Assembly: GCA_035561355.1 (NCBI GenBank)
Contig: DATMXS010000003.1
Coordinates: 1 to 30,897, forward strand
DNA from: DATMXS01 sp035561355
GTDB lineage: Bacteria > Acidobacteriota > Terriglobia > Bryobacterales > Bryobacteraceae
DNA: 30,897 nt
Direction of reading: 5' to 3'
Below, piece by piece: positions 8,494-15,745 of the stretch. Position 1 is the first letter of the stretch, and the number at the start of each line of letters is the position of its first letter. Under the pieces are notes generated by a model that saw only the letters and a list, made by a program, of their open reading frames with translations, made no database searches and had not been told where the DNA came from. A program made the translations under genes and the position numbers.

Positions 8494-8530
8494 GGTTAAC
8501 CGGCGCAGCGCCGCCGTTCGCCGGTAAACC
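8494..8530. repeat. 12-bp inverted repeat in the divergent intergenic region
   Basis: GGTTAACCGGCG (8494-8505) and CGCCGGTAAACC (8519-8530) are complementary at 11 of 12 positions around a 13-base loop. No gene ends here and there is no T-run, so a terminator is unlikely. It lies between tetR and the LiaF-like operon, 80 bases before the first plus-strand start. It may be an operator or an mRNA structure. The rest of the 8429-8609 gap holds the tetR promoter and CGTTCG-type motifs. Confidence 0.6.
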
Positions 8531-8609
8531 GCCTGCGATTGCCGATTCGCGCGAGCGTTGAGCCCGGTTCGTCCGTAATCTGCCTACAGAAGGGAGCAAG
8601 ACAACGAGG

Positions 8610-8825
8610 ATGACCGGGAACATGGAAAGTCAACGCGAACGATCGGGAGCCGGAGGCGCTTTGGTTCAACCTCTACTCGCGGCAGCGCTGGTTGTCCTCG
8701 GTCTTGCGGTGCTGCTCTCAGATAGACTGAACGATTTGAACCTGCTGCAATTGGCCCGGTACTGGCCGGTGTTTCTGATCGGCGGGGCCATCGCCGCGCT
8801 GCTCGACGGTCGTGATCGGCGGTAA
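8610..8825 (+). CDS. Small membrane protein, LiaI/LiaF-like transmembrane unit (DUF5668-like)
   Basis: 71 residues with two hydrophobic segments (about 19-39 and 48-64). The second contains LARYWPVFLIGGAIAAL, the R/K-YWP-x-x-LI-x-G pattern of LiaI-LiaF-like (DUF5668) membrane regions; the next gene carries the same pattern. The ATG at 8610 has AGGGAG 13 bases upstream, rather distant; ATG 8622 is an alternative. It is followed 15 bases later by the LiaF-like gene and is likely co-transcribed with it and the two-component genes. In Lia systems small membrane proteins act with LiaF in sensing or resisting envelope stress; that role is inferred here. Confidence 0.75.
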   Translation: MTGNMESQRERSGAGGALVQPLLAAALVVLGLAVLLSDRLNDLNLLQLARYWPVFLIGGAIAALLDGRDRR

Positions 8826-8840
8826 AACGGAGGAAAGACC

Positions 8841-9563
8841 ATGGTCCCCGGCGACATTGACTTCACGTCAGAACCGAAGCAGCGCAGGCTGAGCCCCGGC
8901 GCGGTGATCGCGATCCTGTTGATCGCCGTGGGCGCGCTGCTGTTTCTGGATCAGAACGGCATCATCGACGCATGGCGCATCCTGCGCTACTGGCCACTCG
9001 CGCTGATTGCGGTGGGCCTGCTAAAACTGGCACAGCGGGATTGCGGGAGCAGAGCGGGCGCAATCATTCTCATCGTGATCGGCGTGCTCAACTCGGGTTG
9101 GGCGATCGGCTTCGCGACATGGTCCCGCATGTGGCCGCTACTGATCATCATTGTCGGGGGCGTGCTGCTGTGGAACGCACTCTCGCCCCAACGTGACGAC
9201 ACGACGCAAATCGCAGCGGAGCGTTCACGCCTGAACGAGTGGGCCCTGTTCGGCGGCGGCGAGCGGAAGCTGAGCATGCCGGATTTCGAGCGCGGGGACC
9301 TGCTCGCAATTTTCGGCGGCTTCGACATCGACCTTCGCCGTGCGGGGATGAAGAGCGGGCGGGCCGTGATCGAAGCGAATTGTCTGTTCGGGGGAATCAC
9401 CCTGAAGGTCCCGGAGGACTGGAACGTCATCATGCGCGGCACCGGCATATTCGGCGGCTACTCCGATTCCACGCGCCACCCGCGCGCGGAGGAAGTGCCG
9501 ATGGCGAACCAGCTTCTGGTGCGCGGGATCGCCATGTTCGGCGGCGTAGACGTAAAGAATTAG
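8841..9563 (+). CDS. LiaF-like membrane protein with C-terminal cell-envelope-response domain
   Basis: 240 residues. Three or four hydrophobic segments lie between residues 20 and 115, including ILRYWPLALIAVGLL, the same RYWP motif as the preceding small protein. A cytoplasmic C-terminal part (about 130-240) is rich in repeated FGG motifs (ALFGGGERKL, IFGGFDIDL, CLFGGITLKVPEDW, GIFGGYSD, AMFGGVDV). This is the beta-helical pattern of the LiaF/VraT C-terminal domain. In Firmicutes LiaF holds the LiaS kinase inactive until cell-wall stress. GGAGGA upstream of 8841 supports the start, and the histidine kinase follows after 4 bases. The inferred role is input or inhibition of the adjacent LytS-type kinase. 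Confidence 0.82.
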   Translation: MVPGDIDFTSEPKQRRLSPGAVIAILLIAVGALLFLDQNGIIDAWRILRYWPLALIAVGLLKLAQRDCGSRAGAIILIVIGVLNSGWAIGFATWSRMWPLLIIIVGGVLLWNALSPQRDDTTQIAAERSRLNEWALFGGGERKLSMPDFERGDLLAIFGGFDIDLRRAGMKSGRAVIEANCLFGGITLKVPEDWNVIMRGTGIFGGYSDSTRHPRAEEVPMANQLLVRGIAMFGGVDVKN

Positions 9564-9567
9564 CTCG

Positions 9568-10632
9568 ATGCACCCGCTGCTGGCCCGGTTCAGCCGCTTC
9601 GCGGCGTATCTGCTCGCGTGGGTTCCGCTCACGGCGATGCTGGTGTACCTGGTAGCTGTGCCGGGCGGGTTCGGCCCGCGTACAACCGCCCTGGTAATCG
9701 CTCCCTCTGCGCTGGTCTACGCGTTCGTTTGCCTCTCGACGTGGTTCTCCTGCAAGCTGCTGCCGCTCGATAAATCAAGCACGGTGCGCGTATTCGCGAT
9801 TCACGCAGCGGGTGCCTGCGTTGCGGGCTTCATCTGGGCGGCGGCGACGTTGGCGTATTCGCGCGTAGTGTTCGAGTGGTTGCGCGCCGGCGCGGGCGAG
9901 AGCCGGCGGTTCGCGCAGCAGGCCGGACCGATCCTGGTGGGCGCCGGTGTTCTGCTCTACCTGCTTTCGGTAGCGTTCCATTATGTGCTGGCCTCGGCTG
10001 CGGCGCGCAAACAGGCGGAACTCCGCGAGCGCGAGGCGCGTGTGCTCGCGAGCGAGGCGGAATTGCGAGCACTCAAGGCGCAAGTCAACCCGCACTTCCT
10101 CTTCAATAGCCTGAATTCGATCAGCGCGCTGACGAGCGTAGATCCTGCCGGGGCACGGGAGATGTGCGTGCTGCTCGGCGATTTCTTGCGGCACACGCTC
10201 GGGCTCGGCGAACGGGCGGTGATCCCACTGAGAGACGAACTCGCGATGGTACGGAACTTCCTGGCGATCGAGCGGGTGCGTTTCGGAGGGCGGTTGCGCG
10301 TGGAGGAGGAAGTGGAGAACGCAGCCGAGGCGTGCCTGGTTCCGCCGCTCGTCCTTCAACCGCTGGTTGAGAATGCCGTAAAACACGGCATCGCGAACCT
10401 GGCGGAGGGCGGGTTCGTGCGTCTTGAAGCCAGGCGGGAAAACGGCGGCCTCATGGTTGCTGTGGAGAATGCCTTCGACCCCGAATACATCGCGCCGCGG
10501 AAGAGCGGCCTGGGGCTCGTGAACGTGCGCCGGCGGCTTGAAACGCGGTACGGTGAACGCGCCGCGCTGCGTATTTTCACGAACGGAGATCGTTACCGTG
10601 TACGGCTGTCGCTGCCGTTGGAGGAGAAATGA
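9568..10632 (+). CDS. LytS/YehU-type sensor histidine kinase
   Basis: 354 residues. Four hydrophobic segments (about 11-31, 40-62, 76-97, 119-142) form a membrane domain without a recognisable extracellular sensor. A short coiled linker (residues 145-170) is followed by the His_kinase domain with the phospho-accepting motif QVNPHFLFNSL (His176). The HATPase domain has PLVENAVKHGI as N-box and GLGLVNVRRRLETRYG as G-box. It autophosphorylates and should pass phosphate to the next gene product, whose ATG overlaps its stop (ATGA). The lack of a sensor domain fits a kinase that takes its signal from a membrane partner, here plausibly the LiaF-like protein. Confidence 0.92.
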   Translation: MHPLLARFSRFAAYLLAWVPLTAMLVYLVAVPGGFGPRTTALVIAPSALVYAFVCLSTWFSCKLLPLDKSSTVRVFAIHAAGACVAGFIWAAATLAYSRVVFEWLRAGAGESRRFAQQAGPILVGAGVLLYLLSVAFHYVLASAAARKQAELREREARVLASEAELRALKAQVNPHFLFNSLNSISALTSVDPAGAREMCVLLGDFLRHTLGLGERAVIPLRDELAMVRNFLAIERVRFGGRLRVEEEVENAAEACLVPPLVLQPLVENAVKHGIANLAEGGFVRLEARRENGGLMVAVENAFDPEYIAPRKSGLGLVNVRRRLETRYGERAALRIFTNGDRYRVRLSLPLEEK

Positions 10633-11375
10633 GCACACTGCGCGCCCTGATCGTGGATGACGAGGAACTCGCGCGTCGTGTGGTTCGGGAGATGCTCGCG
10701 CCGCACTCCGACATCGAGATTGCGGAGGAGTGCGCCAATGGCTTCGAAGCCGTAAAGGCCGCGGCCGAGCACAAGCCGGACGTCATCTTCCTGGACGTCC
10801 AAATGCCGAAGCTCGACGGTTTCGAGGTGCTCGAACTCGTGGGCGACGAAGCTGCGGTTGTGTTCACGACGGCCTACGATTCCTATGCCATGCGCGCGTT
10901 CGAGGTGCACGCGGTGGATTACCTGCTGAAGCCGTTCAATCAGGCGCGCTTCGATGCCGCGCTCGATCGCGCACGGGAACGGTTGAGAGAGAAGCGTCCT
11001 TCCGCCGCCGAGTTGCAGCAGGCAGCGCGCGGCGGCGCTCCGGCGGAACGGCTCATCGTGCGGGACGGCACGCGGGTTCACATCATTCCCGTCGAGCGGC
11101 TGGATTATGCAGAGGCGCAGGACGACTACGTCTGCCTGGTGAGCGGCGGGAAGAAGTACCTGAAGCAGCAGACGGTCTCGAGCCTGGAGACGTGTCTCGA
11201 TGCGGCGCGTTTCGTCCGTGTACACCGCTCGTACATCGTGAACATTGAGCGGGTCTCCAAGATCGAGCCGTATGGAAAAGACAGCCGCGTCGCGATTCTG
11301 GCCGACGGAACGCGGCTACCAGTGAGCCGGGCGGGGTTCAGTCGGCTACGCGAACTGCTGGGCGATCAGAACTGA
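10629..11375 (+). CDS. LytTR-family response regulator
   Basis: 248 residues. The receiver domain (about 4-115) has the acidic pair Asp10-Asp11, phospho-acceptor Asp56 (FLDVQMP), Thr80 and Lys101 (YLLKPF). The LytTR DNA-binding domain (about 143-245) shows LIVRDGTRVHIIP, DYAEAQDDYVCL and FVRVHRSYIVN. Such proteins bind pairs of short motifs at target promoters. A strong Shine-Dalgarno (GGAGGAG) precedes the start. The stop overlaps the hisA stop region by 10 bases in convergent orientation, and no terminator is visible between the two operons. Candidate sites resembling the AlgR consensus CCGTTCGTC lie upstream of the operon at 8514-8522 and 8565-8573, suggesting autoregulation. Confidence 0.93.
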   Translation: MSTLRALIVDDEELARRVVREMLAPHSDIEIAEECANGFEAVKAAAEHKPDVIFLDVQMPKLDGFEVLELVGDEAAVVFTTAYDSYAMRAFEVHAVDYLLKPFNQARFDAALDRARERLREKRPSAAELQQAARGGAPAERLIVRDGTRVHIIPVERLDYAEAQDDYVCLVSGGKKYLKQQTVSSLETCLDAARFVRVHRSYIVNIERVSKIEPYGKDSRVAILADGTRLPVSRAGFSRLRELLGDQN

Positions 11376-12079
11376 CCATCGGTGCCGTTCATGCGCGCCA
11401 GTTCGGCGAGATCGAGACGCCCAGTGTAGATCGCCATCCCGAGCGCTGCATTCACACCGATGCGCTGAAGCTCACGCACGTCGTCGAGTGTGGTGATGCC
11501 GCCCGCGGCGGTGATCTCCAGCGAAGTAACGGCGCGGAGCCGGCGGAACCAGTCGAGATCGGTGCCCTGCAGCATGCCTTCCTTGTCTACATACGTGCAG
11601 AGGAACCCGGAGCAGTAAGGCTCCAGTTCGCGCAGCACCGACTCGGCGGAGAGTTGCGTCGCTTCCTGCCAGCCCTTCACGACGATGCGGCCGCCTTTGG
11701 AATCGAGCGCAATCACAAGCCGCTCGCGCCCGATCGCGGCCGTCAGTTCCTGAAGGAGCGTGACGTTTGCGCCCGCGGAAGAAAACGCGGCGGTGCCGAT
11801 GATAATGCGGTACGCGCCCTGATTGAGCAGAGCGCGGGCGCGCTCGGCGCTGCGCACTCCGCCGCCGGCGCGGATGCGCGCATGTGCGGCGAGAAACTCG
11901 ACGATGCCATCGTTGGAGCCTCGGCCGAGGGCGGCGTCGAGATCGATCACCTGGATCTCCGGAAAGCCGGCGAACTGCCGCAGCATTTCGTCCGGCGAAG
12001 CACCCTCGAGGGCCTTATCGCGGCCCTGGACGAGTTGTACGACCTTACCGTCCATCAGGTCGATGCAGGGGATGATCAC
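11366..12079 (-). CDS. hisA: HisA, ProFAR isomerase (EC 5.3.1.16)
   Basis: 237-residue (beta/alpha)8 barrel that converts ProFAR to PRFAR, step four of histidine synthesis. The catalytic aspartates are Asp7 (IIPCIDLMDGKVVQL) and Asp126 (ALDSKGGRIVVKGW); phosphate-binding loops are RAGGGVRS and TAAGGITTLDD. The start is GTG at 12079, overlapping the hisF stop as GTGA. It is the last gene of the operon, and its end overlaps the convergent LytTR regulator gene by 10 bases. Confidence 0.96.
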   Translation of the reverse strand: MIIPCIDLMDGKVVQLVQGRDKALEGASPDEMLRQFAGFPEIQVIDLDAALGRGSNDGIVEFLAAHARIRAGGGVRSAERARALLNQGAYRIIIGTAAFSSAGANVTLLQELTAAIGRERLVIALDSKGGRIVVKGWQEATQLSAESVLRELEPYCSGFLCTYVDKEGMLQGTDLDWFRRLRAVTSLEITAAGGITTLDDVRELQRIGVNAALGMAIYTGRLDLAELARMNGTDGQF

Positions 12080-12840
12080 CGCAACCTCCGGACCGGGACG
12101 CCCGCGCCTGCGAGATGCTGTTTGAGGTCCTCGACCGTGTACGTGCCGTAGTGAAAGATGGACGCCGCCAGCGCCGCGTCGGCTTTACCTTCCGTGAGGA
12201 CGCGCGTGAAGTGCTCGGGTTTGCCTGCGCCGCCTGACGCGATCACGGGGATGTGCGTCGCGCGCGAAACGGCGCTGGTGAGCTCGCAATCGAACCCGTC
12301 CTGGACGCCGTCGGTATCCATTGAAGTGAGCAACACTTCGCCCGCCCCGAGCGACTCGCCGCGTGCGGCCCATTCGACGGCGTCGATGCCGGTGTCGTCC
12401 CGGCCGCCGCGCACGAACACGTTCCACTTGCCCGGCCCAACCCGCCTCGCGTCAATCGCGAGCACAGTGGCTTGCGCGCCAAACTCTTCGCTGACTTCGG
12501 TGAGGAGCTCCGGCCGCTTCACGGCCGCGGTGTTGAGGCTTACCTTGTCGGCGCCCGCGAGGAGAATCCGGCGCGCGTCGGAAACGCTGCGGATACCGCC
12601 GCCTACCGTGAGCGGGATGAACACTTCGCGCGCAGTGCGGGCAACGACGTCGGCCATGGTGTCGCGGTCGTCCGAGGAGGCCGTAATGTCGAGGAACACC
12701 AACTCGTCGGCGCCCTGCTGGTTGTAGCGTTCGGCCAATTCCACTGGGTCGCCCGCATCCCGCAGGTTCACGAAATTTACGCCTTTCACCACGCGGCCGG
12801 CGGTGACGTCCAGGCAGGGAATGATGCGCTTGGCGAGCAT
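12076..12840 (-). CDS. hisF: HisF, imidazole glycerol phosphate synthase cyclase subunit
   Basis: 254 residues, the family's usual length. With HisH it makes imidazole glycerol phosphate and AICAR from PRFAR and ammonia. The catalytic acids Asp11 (RIIPCLDVTAGRVVKGVNF) and Asp129 (LAIDARRV) are present, as are LTVGGGIRS and PVIASGGAG for phosphate binding. The start lies one base after the hisH stop, and the stop overlaps hisA as GTGA, consistent with coupled translation of the subunits. Confidence 0.97.
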   Translation of the reverse strand: MLAKRIIPCLDVTAGRVVKGVNFVNLRDAGDPVELAERYNQQGADELVFLDITASSDDRDTMADVVARTAREVFIPLTVGGGIRSVSDARRILLAGADKVSLNTAAVKRPELLTEVSEEFGAQATVLAIDARRVGPGKWNVFVRGGRDDTGIDAVEWAARGESLGAGEVLLTSMDTDGVQDGFDCELTSAVSRATHIPVIASGGAGKPEHFTRVLTEGKADAALAASIFHYGTYTVEDLKQHLAGAGVPVRRLR

Positions 12841-12841
12841 G

Positions 12842-13435
12842 TCAGAGCTCCACGAAATTCTTCACGATGGCGAGCCCGGCAGGTCCGGACTTCTCCGGGT
12901 GAAACTGCACGCCGAAGGTATTGCCCGATTCGAGCAGCGCCGTATAGGGTGTCTCATACGTGCACGTAGCAGCGGCAGCGGGATGCAACGGAACGTAATA
13001 GCTGTGCGCGAAGTAGACGTACGGGTTCTCGCCGATGCCTCTCAGCAGGCGCGACTCCTTTTTGGCGTCCAGTCCGTTCCAGCCCATGTGTGGCACGCGC
13101 GCGCCGGCGGGAAAACGGCGGACCGTCCCCTCGAAGACGCCGAGCCCTTTAAGACCGGGCGCTTCCTCGCTCGCGGAAAAGAGCGCTTGCAGACCAAGGC
13201 AGATACCCAGGAACGGCACGCCGGAGGTGATGGTGTCCTTGAGCGCGCTCCGCACGCCGAGCGAGTCAAGCGCGCGCATCATCTGGCCGAAGTGTCCCAC
13301 GCCCGGCAGGATCACCTTGGACGCGCGGCGCAGTCCCTCAGCGTCGCGCACGATGTTGTATTCCGCGCCGATCGCGCCGAGCGTGTTCTCGACGGAACGC
13401 AGGTTGCCTGCTCCGTAATCGAAGACCGCGATCAC
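12842..13435 (-). CDS. hisH: HisH, imidazole glycerol phosphate synthase glutaminase subunit
   Basis: Class I glutamine amidotransferase, 197 residues from GTG 13435, which overlaps the hisB stop as GTGA and begins VIAVFDYGAGNLRSVENTL. The frame is open further upstream to 13516, but that part overlaps hisB and would add 27 residues not seen in the family. The catalytic triad is Cys79 (GICLGLQ), His179 and Glu181 (FHPEKSG). The HMGWN motif (116-120) at the HisF interface is present. It supplies ammonia to HisF, encoded next. Confidence 0.96.
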   Translation of the reverse strand: MIAVFDYGAGNLRSVENTLGAIGAEYNIVRDAEGLRRASKVILPGVGHFGQMMRALDSLGVRSALKDTITSGVPFLGICLGLQALFSASEEAPGLKGLGVFEGTVRRFPAGARVPHMGWNGLDAKKESRLLRGIGENPYVYFAHSYYVPLHPAAAATCTYETPYTALLESGNTFGVQFHPEKSGPAGLAIVKNFVEL

Positions 13436-14019
13436 AGGAGCCCCTTGGTGGACGGCAATTCGTCCTTGAGCCGCTTGTCCTTCGAGCACGCCACCTTCAT
13501 CGCGCGCGCGAAGCACTTGAAGACGGCCTCAATCTTGTGATGGCTTGACCGCCCGTACATCACCTTGACGTGCAGGTTCGCGCCTGCGTGGTTCACGAAG
13601 CCCTGGAAGAAGTCCTCGATCAGTTCGGCCTGGAGATCGCCGACGAGCCGGACCTTGACTCCGTCGTTGTAAACCAGATACGGCCGTCCGCCCAGATCGA
13701 TGGCCACAACCGAGAGCGTCTCGTCCATCGGCATCACGAAATAGCCGGCGCGGTTGATGCCCTTGCGATCCCCGAGCGCCTGCGCGAAGAGCTGTCCGAG
13801 CACGATGCCGGCGTCCTCGACCGTGTGGTGCTGGTCCACGTCGAGATCGCCGTTGGCCGCAAGCTCAAGGTCAAACCCGCCGTGCTTGGCGAAGAGTTCC
13901 AGCATGTGATCGAGAAAACGCACGCCGGTGGATACGGTGTACTTGCCGCGGCCCTCGATGCGGAGCTTGCCGCGGATCTGGGTCTCGCGCGTGTTGCGGT
14001 CTACTGTGGCCGTCCTCAT
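13432..14019 (-). CDS. hisB: HisB, imidazoleglycerol-phosphate dehydratase (monofunctional)
   Basis: 195 residues from ATG 14019, overlapping the upstream HAD gene as ATGA. The frame extends to 14091, but MRTATVDRNTRETQI is the usual N-terminus. Metal-binding motifs are FLDHMLELFAKHGG, DQHHTVEDAG and SSHHKIEAVFKCFARAMK. It dehydrates imidazole glycerol phosphate to imidazole acetol phosphate. It lacks the N-terminal histidinol-phosphatase domain of the enterobacterial HisB, so that step needs a separate enzyme, plausibly the gene just upstream. Confidence 0.97.
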   Translation of the reverse strand: MRTATVDRNTRETQIRGKLRIEGRGKYTVSTGVRFLDHMLELFAKHGGFDLELAANGDLDVDQHHTVEDAGIVLGQLFAQALGDRKGINRAGYFVMPMDETLSVVAIDLGGRPYLVYNDGVKVRLVGDLQAELIEDFFQGFVNHAGANLHVKVMYGRSSHHKIEAVFKCFARAMKVACSKDKRLKDELPSTKGLL

Positions 14020-14693
14020 TGGGGGAGCACGCTTTCGAGTTGATTGATGTCCGTGATTACCGCGATCGCGCCGGCCGCCTGAAGGGCGCACACGAGCTCG
14101 TCGCGCTTCGGGCTGGAACTCGCTGCGATGCCGATGAACGGCACTCCTGCGGCACGTGCGGCGAGTCCGTCGTCAACCGTGTCTCCGATGTACCACATCC
14201 GCTCCGGGCGGCAAGTTTCGAGCGCCTGGAGGATGCCGTCCGGCGCGGGTTTGGCGTTCGCCACCATATCGGCGGTGATCACCGGATCGAAGAAGCCGTT
14301 CAGCCCGAGGCGGCCCAACGTGGGAGCAATTTCGAAATCGTGCCGGCCCGTGTAGACGCCGATGCGGAACCGCGCCGCCAGCCGATCAAGTAAGGCATCC
14401 GCCGGCAGCCAGCGCTCGCGCAGAACCAGGCCGTCATTATTCTTTCCCAGGAACAGTTCGTTGAAGCGCGCGACGACGTCGTCGAACTCCACATGGAAGC
14501 CCTCGTCCGCGAGGATCTGGTGCGAGAGGCGCCAATCGCAGTTGAAGCCGCCACGATTCTTGAAGTCCTGAATCAGATCGCGGCTGGGGCGCGAGCCGCC
14601 GAAGGACGCGACGGTCTGCTGGATCGCCTCGCGGTAGGAATCGGTGACGTCCACCAGGACGCCGTCCATATCGAACAGTAGAAGCTGGTTCAC
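14016..14693 (-). CDS. HAD-superfamily (subfamily IA-like) phosphatase in the his operon; candidate histidinol-phosphatase
   Basis: 225 residues from GTG 14693, overlapping the hisC stop as GTGA. All four HAD motifs are present: I, FDMDGVLVD with Asp8 and Asp10; II, GVYTGRHD; III, NAKPAPDG; IV, YIGDTVDDG. The region between motifs I and II is a helical cap, as in subfamily IA. The FDMDGVLVDVTDSYREAI opening recalls a small HAD clade that I remember as TIGR01548. It is not related in detail to the HAD domain of bifunctional HisB, nor to the PHP-type HisK or the inositol-monophosphatase-type HisN. Its place between hisC (makes histidinol phosphate) and hisB, with overlapping stops and starts on both sides, suggests it removes the phosphate from histidinol phosphate. 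The enzyme class is secure; the substrate is inferred. Confidence 0.85.
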   Translation of the reverse strand: MNQLLLFDMDGVLVDVTDSYREAIQQTVASFGGSRPSRDLIQDFKNRGGFNCDWRLSHQILADEGFHVEFDDVVARFNELFLGKNNDGLVLRERWLPADALLDRLAARFRIGVYTGRHDFEIAPTLGRLGLNGFFDPVITADMVANAKPAPDGILQALETCRPERMWYIGDTVDDGLAARAAGVPFIGIAASSSPKRDELVCALQAAGAIAVITDINQLESVLPQ

Positions 14694-15745
14694 CAGATGT
14701 TCTCCAACTCGGCAAGAAAGCGGCCCACCTGCTCGCGCGTCCCGACCGTGACGCGCACGCATCCCGCAATCTCGTAGCTGCGGTCGCGTACGAGCACGCC
14801 GGCATCGCGGAGGCGGTCACGGATCTCGATGGCGCGCGGGCCGATCTCCATCAACACGAAATTCGCTTCAGTCGGGAAATAGCGGATGCCGAGGCGGTCT
14901 AGGCCGGACCGCAGCACGTCACGCGCCGCGAGCACCTCGGCAACGAATGAATCAATGTACTCGCGATCGCGAATCGCCGCGCGGGCAGCCATCACGGCGA
15001 CCGAGTTCACGCTGTAAGGCGACTGCGCCTTGTGCATGTACGCGATGTTTTCCGGCTGAGAGAAGAGGCAGCCGAAGCGCATGCCCGCGAGACCGAACAC
15101 CTTCGAAAAAGTGCGGCTGACGAACAGGTTCGGGTAACGGTCCAGCAGCGGCAGCGCGGTGACGCCGTAGAACTCGAAATAAGCCTCGTCGATAAGGACA
15201 GCCGCCTGGGGCGCCTGCTCGAGGATGCGCGTGATGCCGTCGATGCCGAGAGCCGTTCCGGTGGGGTTGTTCGGATTCGCGATCAGGATTGCCCGCGTAT
15301 TCGCGCCGATGGAATCGAGCATCTCCTCGAGCGGAAACGCGAGGTCCATCTTCTTGTATTCAAGTTCGCGAACAACCGCGCCCGCGACTTCGGCGTAGAA
15401 GCGATACATGGCGTACGCCGGGCGCAGCAGCAGCACGTCGCCGCCGTCATCAATGTACGTGTTTATAAGGACCTGTATCGCTTCGTCAGTGCCGTTCGTG
15501 AAGAGCAGGTGATCCTCGGGCACGTTGAAGAAAGCGGCGAGTTCACGCTTCGCCTCGCCGTACTCCGGGTAGACAGAAAGCCCGCTTTCGGTGAGGCATT
15601 GGCGCAGTGTCTCCAGCACGCGCGGCGAGCAGCCGACGGTGTTCTCATTGAAATCGAGGCGGAGTTTATCGGCGCGGCCCCCGGTGGGCGGCGAATACGG
15701 CGCCATATTAAGAACGGCCTCGCGCGGCCGCAGGAGCTTACGCAT
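14690..15745 (-). CDS. hisC: HisC, histidinol-phosphate aminotransferase
   Basis: 351 residues from ATG 15745, overlapping the hisD end by 8 bases. An open extension to 15793 lies inside hisD and is rejected. Fold-type I PLP enzyme: substrate motif LRLDFNENTVGCSPRVL, PNNPTG, Asp/Tyr of VLIDEAYFEFYG, and the PLP lysine in SRTFSKVFGLAGMRFG. It transfers an amino group from glutamate to imidazole acetol phosphate, giving histidinol phosphate. Its stop overlaps the HAD gene's GTG. Confidence 0.96.
   Translation of the reverse strand: MRKLLRPREAVLNMAPYSPPTGGRADKLRLDFNENTVGCSPRVLETLRQCLTESGLSVYPEYGEAKRELAAFFNVPEDHLLFTNGTDEAIQVLINTYIDDGGDVLLLRPAYAMYRFYAEVAGAVVRELEYKKMDLAFPLEEMLDSIGANTRAILIANPNNPTGTALGIDGITRILEQAPQAAVLIDEAYFEFYGVTALPLLDRYPNLFVSRTFSKVFGLAGMRFGCLFSQPENIAYMHKAQSPYSVNSVAVMAARAAIRDREYIDSFVAEVLAARDVLRSGLDRLGIRYFPTEANFVLMEIGPRAIEIRDRLRDAGVLVRDRSYEIAGCVRVTVGTREQVGRFLAELENIW

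Noticed and set aside
11366..11375. Shared terminator between the LytTR gene and hisA
   Set aside because: The stop regions overlap by 10 bases and no hairpin with a T-run is visible near them.
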